Shown here piece after piece: positions 23,574 to 36,100 of a stretch of 64,000 nt of DNA (position 1 is its first letter; each line of letters opens with the position of its first letter). Location of the stretch: positions 18,912,501 through 18,976,500 of the forward strand of contig NC_135247.1 in NCBI RefSeq assembly GCF_947623445.1, given 5' to 3'. Origin of the DNA: Clavelina lepadiformis. Its lineage: Eukaryota > Chordata > Ascidiacea > Aplousobranchia > Clavelinidae. The notes below the pieces were generated by a model. That model saw only the letters and a program-made list of their open reading frames with translations. It searched no databases and was not told the origin of the DNA. The translations under genes were made by a program, and so were the position numbers.

Positions 23574-26500
23574 ATGCTACATTTTGTTGACAAAAGTAAA
23601 CGTGTAATAGCGTCATTCACTTCTTCATATTTTTTAGCAAACAACGAGAAAGAAGACGAAAGAAATAACATCTCCGAGATGGAAGAAATAAAACCTAAGG
23701 TTACATTTAAGTTGATTATATATAGGCCCAATATTTTTGAATCTCTTGTGGTAAGTTTTGTTTATCCAAGGTGTATGTTAACTAATTTTTTAGTTACTGG
23801 TAACATCTACCAGTCAGATAAAAAACAACTTGGAAGTGTTGAATTTTGTGATTATAGCCATGCCGTTAAAACGACTCAATAATAACGATAGTTTTTATTT
23901 AATTAACTGTTTTATCATCGGTATTTTTTTGAAACAAAATTTCAAAACAATCGTTTGTTCGGAGCATTTTAATCTAATTGAAGGCTTACAACATTAAGTA
24001 TCATAGATAGATATTTATTTTGTGATGTAAACTTTGATATGAAGCAATTTTATTTTCACTCCTATCCATTTTGCTCAAAAAACTAATCACGAATAAATAC
24101 GACAAGATTCGAAGCTTAAACCTTTACATATAAAATCAAGGAAGAATTTCTTAATAATGACGTTTGTGTCCCACCTCAGAAGTTTATAAAATGAAAATCT
24201 TAACAAATCCGTTTGTGGGAGCTCCCCTAATTTAGAACCCCATTTTGCAACGTACCCGTTTGTCTCTGAGTTTTGCGGTTTAACCTCGATCCAAGAAGAA
24301 GATTGAATAGGTTCTTTTCGACATTTACAGTTTAAATTCTATGCAACCAAAAGCAGCCCCAATAAAAAAAAAAGGATCTAAGAAAAATTATACTGGTATG
24401 GTGTGGTTTGTTATTGGCCATTGATTTTGGGAAAGAAAAGAAATAGTTTTCAGAAAGTCTTTTTGACCTTAATGCAAACTTAATTATGCTCTCATTTACG
24501 TAAAAACAGGAAAATTTTTACACGATATTTGAGTGCTGGGTTATGATCAAATATAAAGGTGGCAGTGACCTCACAAACGAAGATGATGTTGAATTAAGTC
24601 CTCTTATCGCTGGAGATGAAAGCGTACAAAAACATAAACAAAGGCGCCGCAGATTTCGTTTTAAGAAACTTGTGAGAGACTGAATAATGTAAACTATTAT
24701 TTTTAACCTGTAATAATCGGGCTTGTAAATGCACGCTATTGTTCAGTAATATTTTCACATAGAAACCATAGGTCTATACCGGGCGTTAACAAACTTTTTT
24801 CACTAAGGGCCAGATAGGACCTGATGATAGACTGACGATCAAGAACCAAATTCCCACTTTGTTCAATAGGCAACCAATGCAATCACACAATTGAACGAAC
24901 TAATTTCCCGGGCTGTTGCTTAGTGATCCCTGGTCTATACCAAAATATCACAAACTATACCTTCATAGAATGTTTCTCTAAATTGGAAAGTCCAGCATTT
25001 TTGCAAATATTATAAATGAATTTTTTCAGTTCTTTCTTTATTCGTTGTTTGCAGAAACCATTCCCGTTCAGCATTTTCTTCATCTTGGGAAATGAATTCT
25101 GTGAACGATATTCTTATTATGGCATGCGAAGTAAGTGTGCTGTCTCCTAGTTGTTTAGTTTTTCTCAAGCATTAGCCGCTAAAACATAAATTACTCAGGA
25201 ATAAGCTATTAAAACCTTGAGACCTTGATATTATATTTAATTCATCATTAATTAAAGTTCACTGCTTGAAATATTGGTACTGAAAGTATCTGGCACTGGA
25301 ATATAACTTCCGATTTCACTTGAAGTTTCAGGTTGTTTTCGATTAATTATAGTTAATTGATTTCAAGTACAAAAGATCATATTCTTTTTGAAGTAGCTTA
25401 GTTTTTTCGCCACAATTTATTCACTTTCTTTTTTATTTTCTATGCTGTGAGAAGTGGTGAATTTCGTTTGTAAAATTATTGCTCTACCAGGCTTATTTGT
25501 AAGTTTTCAAGAAAATTGAACACTTAGGACACTATTGCTCTTACTTAAAATCAGCTGCGAACCTTCTTCTTTTTCAGCAATCCTTGTCCTGTATTTGAAA
25601 TATTATCTACATTGGGATGACAACACTGCTACAGCTGTCTACCACGCCTTCACTGTGCTGGCCTATTTGTTTCCTCTGCTTGGAGCTGTATTGGCCGACA
25701 GTTGGTGGGGTAAATACAAGTAAGTGGAAATGTGTTGTTTTGTTTTAAATCATTTCTCACGACCACTCCTTTTTGTAGATTTTCCTGGTTTGTCAACCTA
25801 TGTCATCTGTCTTATTTACAGTAATAATATTGACTTAATCAAAAAAGCTGGTAGTTTTCAAAAGTTTTTAGTCAGTTCAGTTTAATCGGAAAAGTTCATC
25901 ATTGATTGAAACATGAGTTAGGACTTTTGATCTGATTTTCTTGTTTTAGCACAATCCTGTGGCTTTCAATAGTGTACTCCATTGGTATGGTGATTAACAC
26001 ACTGGGTGCCATCGGAGACCTGGGAGACTTGACTGTTCATGCGTAAGAAATTTTCAATTTTGTTATAATACAACCTCACCCACTGCTCATTCACTGTAAA
26101 AGTGCTCATTGGGTCATAATTTTCATAATCTGCATCATCTTCGTGCATTACCTGTAGAGTATTGTCTTCAATCGGTCTTTTTGTCATTGCTGTTGGAACG
26201 GGGGGCATCAAACCTTGTGTTTCGGCGTTCGGAGGAGATCAGTTTGATGCTGACCAAGTATGTGCACAATTGCTATTCTGTTTGAGTGGAGTAGATATTA
26301 ACATGGTCCAACTATGCAATACGTTGTAACGTGGTACTTATGTTATTTAAGGTATCTCTTTAACAAGCTGCTATGAATATAAATTAAACAAAATAGTTTA
26401 TTTTTGTATGAGATGTCGGTTGCAGTATACCTGATGTCCTCTGGTTGTTTGACTTTTTACCTTGTGTCTATTTACAGGATGAATATCGCCGAAGTTTTTT

Positions 26501-29500
26501 TTCCTTGTTCTACTTTTCAATTAACGCTGGAAGTTTGGTGTCAACTTTTGTGTCACCTTTAATTAGAGGTTGTTTGCATGATTTTTGCATGTAGTCGCGC
26601 ATAAACTGCTGTTCTTGTTAACATAATTCTTTCTATATTTTGATCTAAATCAGAGGAAGTCCAATGTTTCGGAGGTGACTGCTATGCTCTGGCCTTCGGT
26701 ATTCCTGCAGCACTGATGCTCGTTGCCATCAGTAAGTCTTTTAATTAACGGCTTGTCGTAAACTAAATTTTCAACCAATTTATTTTAACTCTACACTTCC
26801 AAACATTTTTAGTACAGTTCTGCATTTTTTTCTTTTTCAGTTTCTTTTGTAATTGGCACAAAGTGGTACAAAAGAATCCCTCCATCGGGCAATATATTTC
26901 TGGAAGTATCGAAAACCATTTGGGTATTTTTATTATTTCTTATTGATAAATCACATATTTCATGAGTTCAGCTGTGATTGTCATGCACTTCAATTGCCTG
27001 TGCAGAAAGCTTGGAAGATTCGTTGGAACACCAAATCATCCAAGCGCAACAAAGACCACTGGCTTGACTACGCTCTGCATGAAAATAATGACAATGTAAG
27101 TTGGGCAGTGGTTGTAACGCAGCACACCGAACCCCACCTGCCCCACCTACGCTGTTTGAGATAAAAGCGCTTTAAATCCATCACAGACTTAAAACTGTAT
27201 GTGAGGTTTTTCCGGGTAAAAGTTGTAACAAATAGAATTGACCATTCAGGCTATTCTGATCCGTGACATCAAGTATGTGTTGAATGTCCTGGTGCTCTAC
27301 ATCCCGTTGCCTTTATTCTGGACTCTCTTTGACCAGCAAGGATCAAGATGGACATTGCAGGCAACCAGAATGGATGGTTATGTGGTATGACTACCAGTTC
27401 TAGCAATTACTCATGATTATATTTTTAAAGATAATTTACATCAACGAATTAAACCTGGCTGTATGCATATTTATGATCATAATTTTTACATACCTTCTAC
27501 TTCAGGGAACTCTGCACGTGCTACCTGACCAAATGCAGATTTGCAATCCTCTTATGATTGTTTGTCTTATTCCTATCTTTGAGGCAACTCTGTACCCCCT
27601 TCTTCGTCGATACAATATTAACTTCAGGTTTGCTTATTTCATTTTTTTGTGCTAACTTTGCTGTTTTCAGCTTGATTTTGTTTTGTTATTACTAGGCTTT
27701 GTTTTGCATTAATATGACCTGCTTGGTGAATCACTTTTCAAAGCAATTTTTCACAATAGTGATTTTTATTTTTGGTGACAGTCCACTTCGGCGCATGACT
27801 CTGGGAATGATTCTTGCTGGGATTTCATTCGTTGTTGCTGCTCTCGTGCAAATGATGATCGACGTACGTAGTTTCACTTTCCTCATCCTACCTTATAGAC
27901 TTCTTACAATACTTTGATTGCTTGGCTTGCAGGAAAATTTGACCAAGACGCCGTACAACAATCAGGAAACCAGTCTGAGGGTGATTAATTCTGCTGCCGA
28001 ATGTTCTTTGCTCGTTAGAAGCAGCGTTTACTCCGACTGGGAAACGGGGGAAGGAGAAGGAAGTGGGATCGTTGTTGGACCTTTTCCTCTTGATCCTGGG
28101 AATGTGAGTTCGTTGGTTTTAAAACTTGAAGATGCTTTTGTTAGAGTGAGATGTCTTGAGTTTTATGACGTCATTATGTGAGTGTGTCTGATCAACACAA
28201 GTATTTCTTCATGCACAGGCAAAAGACTAATAGAGACACATGTGCTATAATGGCTATCCCAAACTTTTCAGGTTTATTACCACGATCATACTTCATTTCA
28301 CTGTTACTGACACGAATAAGTTAAACTCTGTTTCGTGTTTCATTCTCAAACATCGAAGTAAGTTATTTAGACTTCATTTACTTATCGGTATTTTTAACAG
28401 GCAACCAACTCAGTCGGGGAAATGGTCAAACCTGGGACGTTTAACTTCAATTATGGTTGCGAGTCTATTTTAACGTCATCCCTAGACAAAGAAATCTCTC
28501 TGGCTGGCCTTAAAGCGCATGATGTGATATTTTACAAGGACTTTGCCGACTCACTAAAATACATTCAAGTATGTTGAAGTATTTTTCACTTTTAGTCACC
28601 TTGTCTGTGAATTAAGTAAATTTACCCACGTTCTGGTACCGTAAATCTTATCGTTTGCTTCATCAAAATTGTGAAAATCTAAGTTATGCTTCCGGCTGCC
28701 ATTAGTATATTTCAGAGCAATTTATTTGAAAAATTTTCAAGTGATAGTTTGCTGCGTTTATTTTTCCAAATCTGTGGCTTACTTGTCGTATTTGTTTTGC
28801 TGTAGAAAGATCATCGGACAGAGAAGTCAGACAGCGGTGGCGCTTTTATTACGTAAGCTTTGAGAAAAGACTTCTATGGGTTTTAACAACCAGGTTTGAC
28901 CATAATTTTGCTTTTAAATTTTAGAGTCGTGAACACTTTCTCAGTACCGGTTTTTATTGAAGTTTATGGGGTGAAGAGAGAAATTAAGAGTGGTAGCTGG
29001 GCCGATGATACCGGTGATAATGGTTTGCCGGATACACACCGTGGCACGTAAGTTACAGAGTACGTAGCATACAATGTGTACGGCATAAGTTGCAATGAAC
29101 GTGTACACATGCATTTTCTAACTTCACAATTTCTCATGGTAGCTACTGACAATCTGTTTTATAAAGTTATCTGAGATAGTTATTGCGATTAAAATAAATA
29201 TGGTAAAGAATATATTTTATGAAAGGTATGCTCTTTACGTATCATTTGACAACTCCACAACCACACGTTTCGAAAGAAAGTTTACGCTCAAAACTGGTGC
29301 CCTTTACACACTTGTTCTTCGTGATTCCAATCCAACTGATGACATTTACGATGTAAGTCAGGTTTAAACGTTTAGTTTTCAGATATGGACTTCATTAAAC
29401 AATCCAGCACTTTTAAATCCATTTCTTATTTCTGCCGATGCTTCACGACTCACCAAATCCATGATTAAGCTTGAACCAACTGTAATGGGATTCGAGTTTA

Positions 29501-30888
29501 TTTTGTAACCTTTATTTTATTTTGAGAGAAAAAGCTTACTTAGTATTACTTTGACTGACGTCTTACCTCGAAAATGTGCTGCAATCCAGTAGTTACTCGC
29601 CGTTGTTCTTAATATGAACTACACTACAAGGATCACTAAGTGAGAGATAGTGACTAAAGGTAAATTGCATCGTTTAAATTTTGTTTTGTGCTTTAATAAG
29701 GACGACCAACTAATTATGGATCAGTACACCGACATTAACCCCAATGACGTCAGCATCTTCTGGATGATCCCTCAATATTTCATCATCACACTCGGAGAAG
29801 TTTTCCTTTCAGTTACAGGTCTTGAGTTCTCCTACAGTCAGGTAATGGCCGCGTGGAAAACTTTTGAAAATATTTCATCATCAATCTTTGGCTGATTTAT
29901 CAGTACAACAGACGTCACAATGCAACTACTTGTGGTATTTATTTTGCTGATTTTATACAAGATGATGACGTCATTTTACAGGCTCCTCAAAGCATGAAGT
30001 CTGTCTTGCAATCTTTCTGGCTTCTCACCGTATCCATTGGCAACATCATTGTGTTAATTGTAGCTGAAGCTCGACTTATTCCCAAGCAGGTAAAATTTGA
30101 TCAACAACGATTATTTCATAAAGACTGCAATATTTCATTCACATTACTTGTTGGTAGCTATATATGTTGAATAGCTTCTTTTCCTACCTTATGTAAAGGG
30201 AAGGTGACGGAATTACGCTACAATTGTGTGGTTTGGGAACTGTATAATTGGTAATAAAATGGTATAATTAGATTCGGTTAGTTATCCAGCTTATTCACAG
30301 GATATTCTTTCTACTGGAAGAATGCACTTTGTAAACACGAACCAGCAAACACTTAAATCATCTTCCGATAAAACTGACACTGAATGTTTAGTTCGTTCCG
30401 GTTGTTACAACAGTTATTAATTAACCTGAGTCGCCATTATATTTAAACACACATTTGACATTTTTAACGTCACAAGTTATTCAGTAGCTTTCGTATTGGG
30501 CTCATGCTCTGTTTATCTTCGTCATAATGTTTAACGTTTTATTCCAGCACAAGTAGCTTTGTCTCGTAAACGCTCAACTTTGCTCAGTAATTATTGTTTG
30601 CTGCGCTCGATAACATTTATATTGTAATCGCACTTGTTGGTCGATTTTTTCTCTTTTAGGCTTGACATCTTTTTCAATTTTGCTTCCTGTGATCTGTTTC
30701 AGGCTGATGAATATTTCTTATTCGCTGGTTTGATCGGAGTGGCGGCCATCTTGTTTATTATATTGTCAGTTCGTTACAAGTACGTAGACCAGTCAGAATT
30801 TGATGACGATGACTCTGACAATGACTCGATGAGGAAAGAAGACCTCGGGAAAGAGAACCCGACTTTCGTCCACAACACGGAAATGTGA
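23574..30888 (+). CDS. SLC15 proton-coupled oligopeptide transporter, tandem copy A
   Basis: Core exons: 25055-25130, 25578-25719, 25950-26042, 26158-26257, 26478-26568, 26654-26731, 26841-26923, 27006-27095, 27250-27384, 27506-27627, 27782-27863, 27933-28103, 28401-28568, 28806-28852, 28925-29047, 29226-29352, 29701-29841, 29982-30089 and 30703-30888. The first coding exon is either 24543-24671 (giving 763 residues) or 23574-23699; both end in phase 0. Family hallmarks are [13 protein letters not shown] (the ExxER motif), VYHAF in TM2 with the proton-binding His, [32 protein letters not shown] and [10 protein letters not shown] long extracellular loop between TM9 and TM10 is present, as in animal PEPT1/2. 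The product imports di- and tripeptides with H+ at the cell surface. The TM7 arginine of PEPT1 (R282) is Asn here. AATAAA at 31487. Confidence 0.9.
24780..24932. mobile_element. Short hAT-like MITE in SLC15 copy A
   Basis: A 153-bp insertion between two copies of the 8-bp sequence GTCTATAC (24772-24779 and 24933-24940). The right end reads inward as CAGGGATCACTAAGCAACAG, and the left end as CGGGCGTTAACAAAC, so the terminal repeats are diverged. It contains AAGGGCCAGAT, common in hAT-derived MITEs. No coding capacity. Confidence 0.65.
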
Positions 30889-33142
30889 AACATCCACAGT
30901 TTGTAGAGAAAGAAGCGTCGTGTACATATTGCTGCTAGCATCTGCTGTCTTTGCTTTGAATCGTGTGTCCCAACTCTGCGACCATTCGTTCATTAAATTA
31001 ATTATCTGTCATAACCTTTTAAAATAGTTTTTTATCTCGTTCATGGAACATTGCAAAAGGTGTAGTGGTATACAGAGCAAAAATGTCGTACCAGAATATT
31101 TCATTTAATACTTTCGCGGTGTCTAAGTTTGTCGATGGGTAGTTGGCTGTTTATGGAAAACTTTTAAGACAAGTTATTTGACCTTTGAACAGGTTTTTGA
31201 TTTTATTGTGTGGTTATCGCGTAGTTGAGGGGGACAGGATGTTAATAATTACACGATGTTTTTTATATTTCTGTAAACCAGTTATTGATGATTAAAAGAA
31301 ACAGGAGCAAAAGTTGGCAGTAGTTTATGATTGCTTGCTGGACAAACAAATTAATCACCATTAGCAAACAATCCCTGCTACTTCTCTGCACTTAACAATG
31401 CACCAACGTACGTTCTTATGCAACTAAAATGCTTGCTTTTGTTGCACTTGTGTCGGTTTTCGTGATTGTGTAAATAATTTGATTGAAATAAATGTTCAAA
31501 GTTCATTTCACGGTGACTGTTTATGAACACTTTCCATTGTTTCGGTATAAGACAACTCCATCCAAGCGCGGTAAACCGTTACTACATCCAAATTGTGTCT
31601 TACAGTTACAGCAACGTACGCTTAGTTGTAACGCTTCATACGTAATAAGCCAATACAAAACTCGAACAAGTAATCGCTTCACTGAAATGAATGAAAAGTT
31701 TTGCCCAAAGACCCAAACATATGCGTCCTAATTGATGACGATACCCGAGTAACCTACATGTGTTTTGCCTGTATGTAGCCAGATATTTTGTTTTTGTCGT
31801 GTGTTTAACCCTATTCTAACTAGGCTTGGCTTCTCCCGCACACTGTCATAGCAAAACGTGGCGTACAGTTGCATTGTTTGCTGTAAAAACTTGAAATTTG
31901 GTGACTTTTCCTAAAAAATGTTCAGCTATCTGTCCATGTTTGTTTGATAAAGTTGGATTTTGTAATTTTTAAGATATTGCGATATTTTCATAATTTTCCT
32001 CTGCTTTGCTCTGCTCTCCGCATTGAAGCGTATTACTCATTTACGCACCAATAACTCGACTAACTATTCTCTTTCGTTCTCTTCTCGCGGTCAGCTGGTT
32101 TTCCGCACAGCGGGGACGCGGCGTAACAAGAAGAATTTCTAGAAATGTGTCACTTTTAGAAATACTTAATTTACACTAAATTCACTTTCTTTAGTTTTAC
32201 AATTATGATGTATACAGGAAGCCAGATGATTTTTCTACTAACCTGTCAAAATCCGATCAGTTTACGACGTATAGTTTTCTAGTAATTAACGATTGAAAAT
32301 GTGTGTGCGGGGTCGGCCACACCTAGTTTTTTAGTAAACTCGCGAGCCTGGTTAGGATAGGGTTAAAAGAAGGTTTCAGCACGACCTAAACTGAAAATAG
32401 TTTTTGAGCCAAATTCACGACATTATAGATGCGGCATGTACGTTCCAGACATTCAAAAACTAAACGAAAACATAAAACTAATTGTGTTGCGATTACTTGA
32501 TATTTAAATACGACGTAGCTTAACTTTAAACGGGTTTTATTTAGCTGAAAGCTGGCCAACCTCATTGCATTGTGCAAGTTGATGGTGAGGTGTTTATATC
32601 GCCGATGCTTAGCTTGGTTTAACAAACATTTAAACATGAGTATATAGCCTATATGTGTGAAATCAGTGTGAAAAAGCCATCGTATAACAGCTCCTAGCAT
32701 ATGCATATTGCTAATCAGAGTTTGAAATGCACATGCTAATTATTCGTTAACGGGCTCGACTTAAGTTGTAAAGCCACTTCCGGACAACTGGATTTTTACA
32801 ACAATCTCACAAACCCCAAAACTAATCTGTGACTGTATCTGCACAAAATGGGAACGAAACGTTCCTTTTAAGCCAATAACTACCCATAACCAGTGCACGA
32901 TATATGAGCTGTGGTTCCCCTTCGTATTGTAATTTAACACAAGGAAATAATCAGCATAGCATACGGTCTAATTTCGTGACAAGGAAGTCTGGGTAATTTC
33001 CAGTGAGTTATGTCATATCTTGTGACGCAACGAAGCATATAAAAATTTTCAATGTTATTGCTTTGCCGAAACCTGTCAGCGAGCAGAGCAGTCAGCAAGG
33101 TGTAGAATATATTACAGCTTTATAATTCGATAAAACACAATA
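30889..33142. other. Intergenic stretch between SLC15 copies A and B
   Basis: Holds the 3' UTR of copy A to about 31.5 kb, then AT-rich sequence without a supported gene. Open frames on either strand (for example 32386-32706) have no recognisable domain. Confidence 0.55.
33038..33045 (+). promoter_or_regulatory. Candidate TATA box of SLC15 copy B
   Basis: TATAAAAA about 100 bp upstream of the start codon at 33143, in a suitable position for a core promoter with a 60-80 base leader. Confidence 0.45.
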
Positions 33143-36100
33143 ATGGCAAACCAGTCAGAAAAAACTTACCTTTTACCCAAATCTAATATCAGTGACGCTG
33201 ATGATGCGACAGATGGTAGCAAAGCTTCAAGGAAAGAGGTACAAGCAACGATATAGGATAAGTGCAAGTGCAAGTGCTACCAATAAGACTTGTTAACATT
33301 GCCTTGCTTAATGCAATATTGCAATATGAACGCAGTATTTTGCCGAATTACATTTTGAGAATTTTTAGAAATTTTTTCTTTCTTAAGAAATCAAGATTTC
33401 CATTCTGTATCTTCTTCATCTTGGGAAATGAGTTCTGCGAAAGATATTCGTTCTACGGAATGCGAAGTGAGTGACCTTTGCCTTTTTTTATCGGCGATCG
33501 GTCGATTCAACCCATAGATATTGGTTGGGTCATTCTGGGCCCAGTCGTCCTGAATCATTTTGGCCATGGCTCCGTGGGTTGCTTTTTATGTTTTCATTGA
33601 TAAAAAGTTCGGATAAATAATTTCTAAGCTTAATAATTTCTTTTCAAAACCACAGCCATCTTGGTTTTATATCTAAAATATTACCTCCTGTGGGATGCTA
33701 CGACGTCGACTGCAGTTTTTCATTCCTTCAACGTCTTGTGTTACCTCTTCCCCCTGTTTGGGGCCATTCTGGCCGACAGCTGGTGGGGAAGATACAAGTA
33801 AGTCGCAACAAAAGTTTTTAGTCAGTCGTGGACAACTATCCTTTGTGAAATATTATTTTCCACTCAGGACCATTCTTTGGCTCTCTGTAGTGTACGCCGT
33901 TGGCATGGTGGTCAACACATTAGGTGCAGTTGGTCCATTGGGAAACTTGACTGCTCATGCGTAAGTATACAACCAGTGCTTGGCGCTTAATTGCGACAGT
34001 TTTTCATATCATCATTATATTATCATTTCATCATATCATCATTTCGTTTTTCGTATCATATCATCATTATGTTATTATTTCATCATATCATCATTTCGTT
34101 TTTCGTATCATATCATCATTATATTACGATTATATCAGTCAATTTCGTAACAAGATTTCGCTGTAAAGCAGCGGCAAAACTTGCCTAGGTTTAAAAGCAT
34201 CAAATATTTGGATATTTCCCCTTTTGCAGAGCTTTGTCGTGCACTGGCCTTCTCATAATAGCGATTGGCACCGGAGGAATTAAGCCTTGTGTCGCCGCAT
34301 TTGGCGGGGATCAGTTCGAAGCGGTTCAGGTTTCACGATCGCTTCCTGTTTATTGGTGTCATAGTTTTCTTGACGTAATCGAAGAATTATTGCGATAATC
34401 CGCACCGGCTTCGCTTCAAAGCGAACATATGAAAACGAATGAATAATTCTTATGCAGGAAAATTATCGTCGGAGTTTCTTCTCGCTCTTTTATTTCGCAA
34501 TAAACGCCGGAAGTTTGTTGTCGACTTTCCTTTCTCCTTTAATACGAGGTGACGTATAAGAAGCGATTCCGTCATAGGCGGTATAAGCACAATTATTCAC
34601 GTTTCCATCTTTTACAGAACAAGTCAAATGTTTTGGAGACGACTGCTATGCGCTTGCATTCGGGATCCCTGCAATTCTAATGGTGGTGGCTCTCGGTGAG
34701 TTGAATGGGATTTTGTTCATCCACGTGACAACACAGTTACGGTTAAAGTATAATGAAAAAAGTTAATTTTTTGCAACTTATAGTTTTCTTTGTGACGGGA
34801 ACTCGCTGGTACAAACGACTTCCACCGTCTGGAAATATTTTGGTGAAAGTGACGAAGGCCATCTGGGTACGTTATCTAGTTCATTCCTAAACAAAGTGTT
34901 TCAACAACAAGTGTCCAGTACTTGAAAGGCCGTTGACTTGGCTGTTAAGTTTTACGTCGATATTTTTGACATAGTGCGCCATCAGAAATAGATGGAAAAC
35001 AGAGAAGAAATTTCGGACCAAAGATCATTGGATCGATTACGCTCTAAGAGATGACGAAAGCAATGTAAACATCACCCTCAAAACGCTCTCATGCTTAGTG
35101 TTAAACAACCAAAACTAGGTCAAGTGACAACTCGACATATTCAATGTTTTTAAAATCGGGAGGTTTAATTTTCAGGCGACCCTACTCCGAGATATAAAGT
35201 ACATGCTCAGCGTCCTAGTGCTGTTTATTCCCTTGCCCTTGTTTTGGACGCTCTTTGACCAACAAGGTTCAAGATGGACATTGCAGGCGGTGAAAATGGA
35301 CGGATACGTGGTAAATGCTGCTGCATCATTTAACCTTGCATGTATTCAAATGCATGTATGAGGCTTAACTGGCACCACTTGTGCCTTCGATGATCTGATA
35401 CTGTTGTTGGTATCAACAGGGAGGACTCCGAATATTGCCGGATCAGATGCAAATATGTAATCCGCTGCTAATTGTTATCCTCATCCCGTTGTTGGAAGTA
35501 ACGCTGTACCCCTGCCTTCACAGATTCAAAATCAACTTCAGGTAGCCTCGTTTCACTTCCTGTTTTTGTGTAAGCGATTTTGAACTGACTCTCAGCAACA
35601 GCTTTGTTTTGTGACCAACCACAGCCCTCTTCGACGAATGGCGTTTGGGATGATTTTGGCGGGAATGTCTTTCGTCGTGGCGGCTCTGGTTCACATGAAG
35701 ATTGACGTAAGCAGTAATCGCACGTCATAAAACAGCTTACGTCAGCAAATTTGTGCCAAAAGCGTTTTCAGAAAACCTGTATCTATCGTTTCAGGTGAAT
35801 TACACAGCTGTTCCAGTGAATCAACATCAGACGAGTTTGAGGGTCATCAACGCAGCTAACTGCCCTCTAGTGGTCAACTCCACCGTTTATCCTGATTGGC
35901 GGGCGACTCGGACTAACGGAACCGTGATTGGTGGATTGCGTCTGGAGCCAACCAATGTGAGGTCTTACAAAGAAGTGGAGAATCTTGTTTTTTCAACAAA
36001 TACTCTTCACTTATAGAAACTGATCTACCTTAAAAATTTTCAAAATAGCAGAATTGATATCTGAAAGGTTTTGAAAGATTATATTAATCCCATCGTGGTT

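Noticed and set aside
23574-23882. Full 102-residue open frame as a separate gene
   Set aside because: Only the part to 23699 has a plausible donor and may be a first exon of SLC15 copy A; the rest looks intronic.
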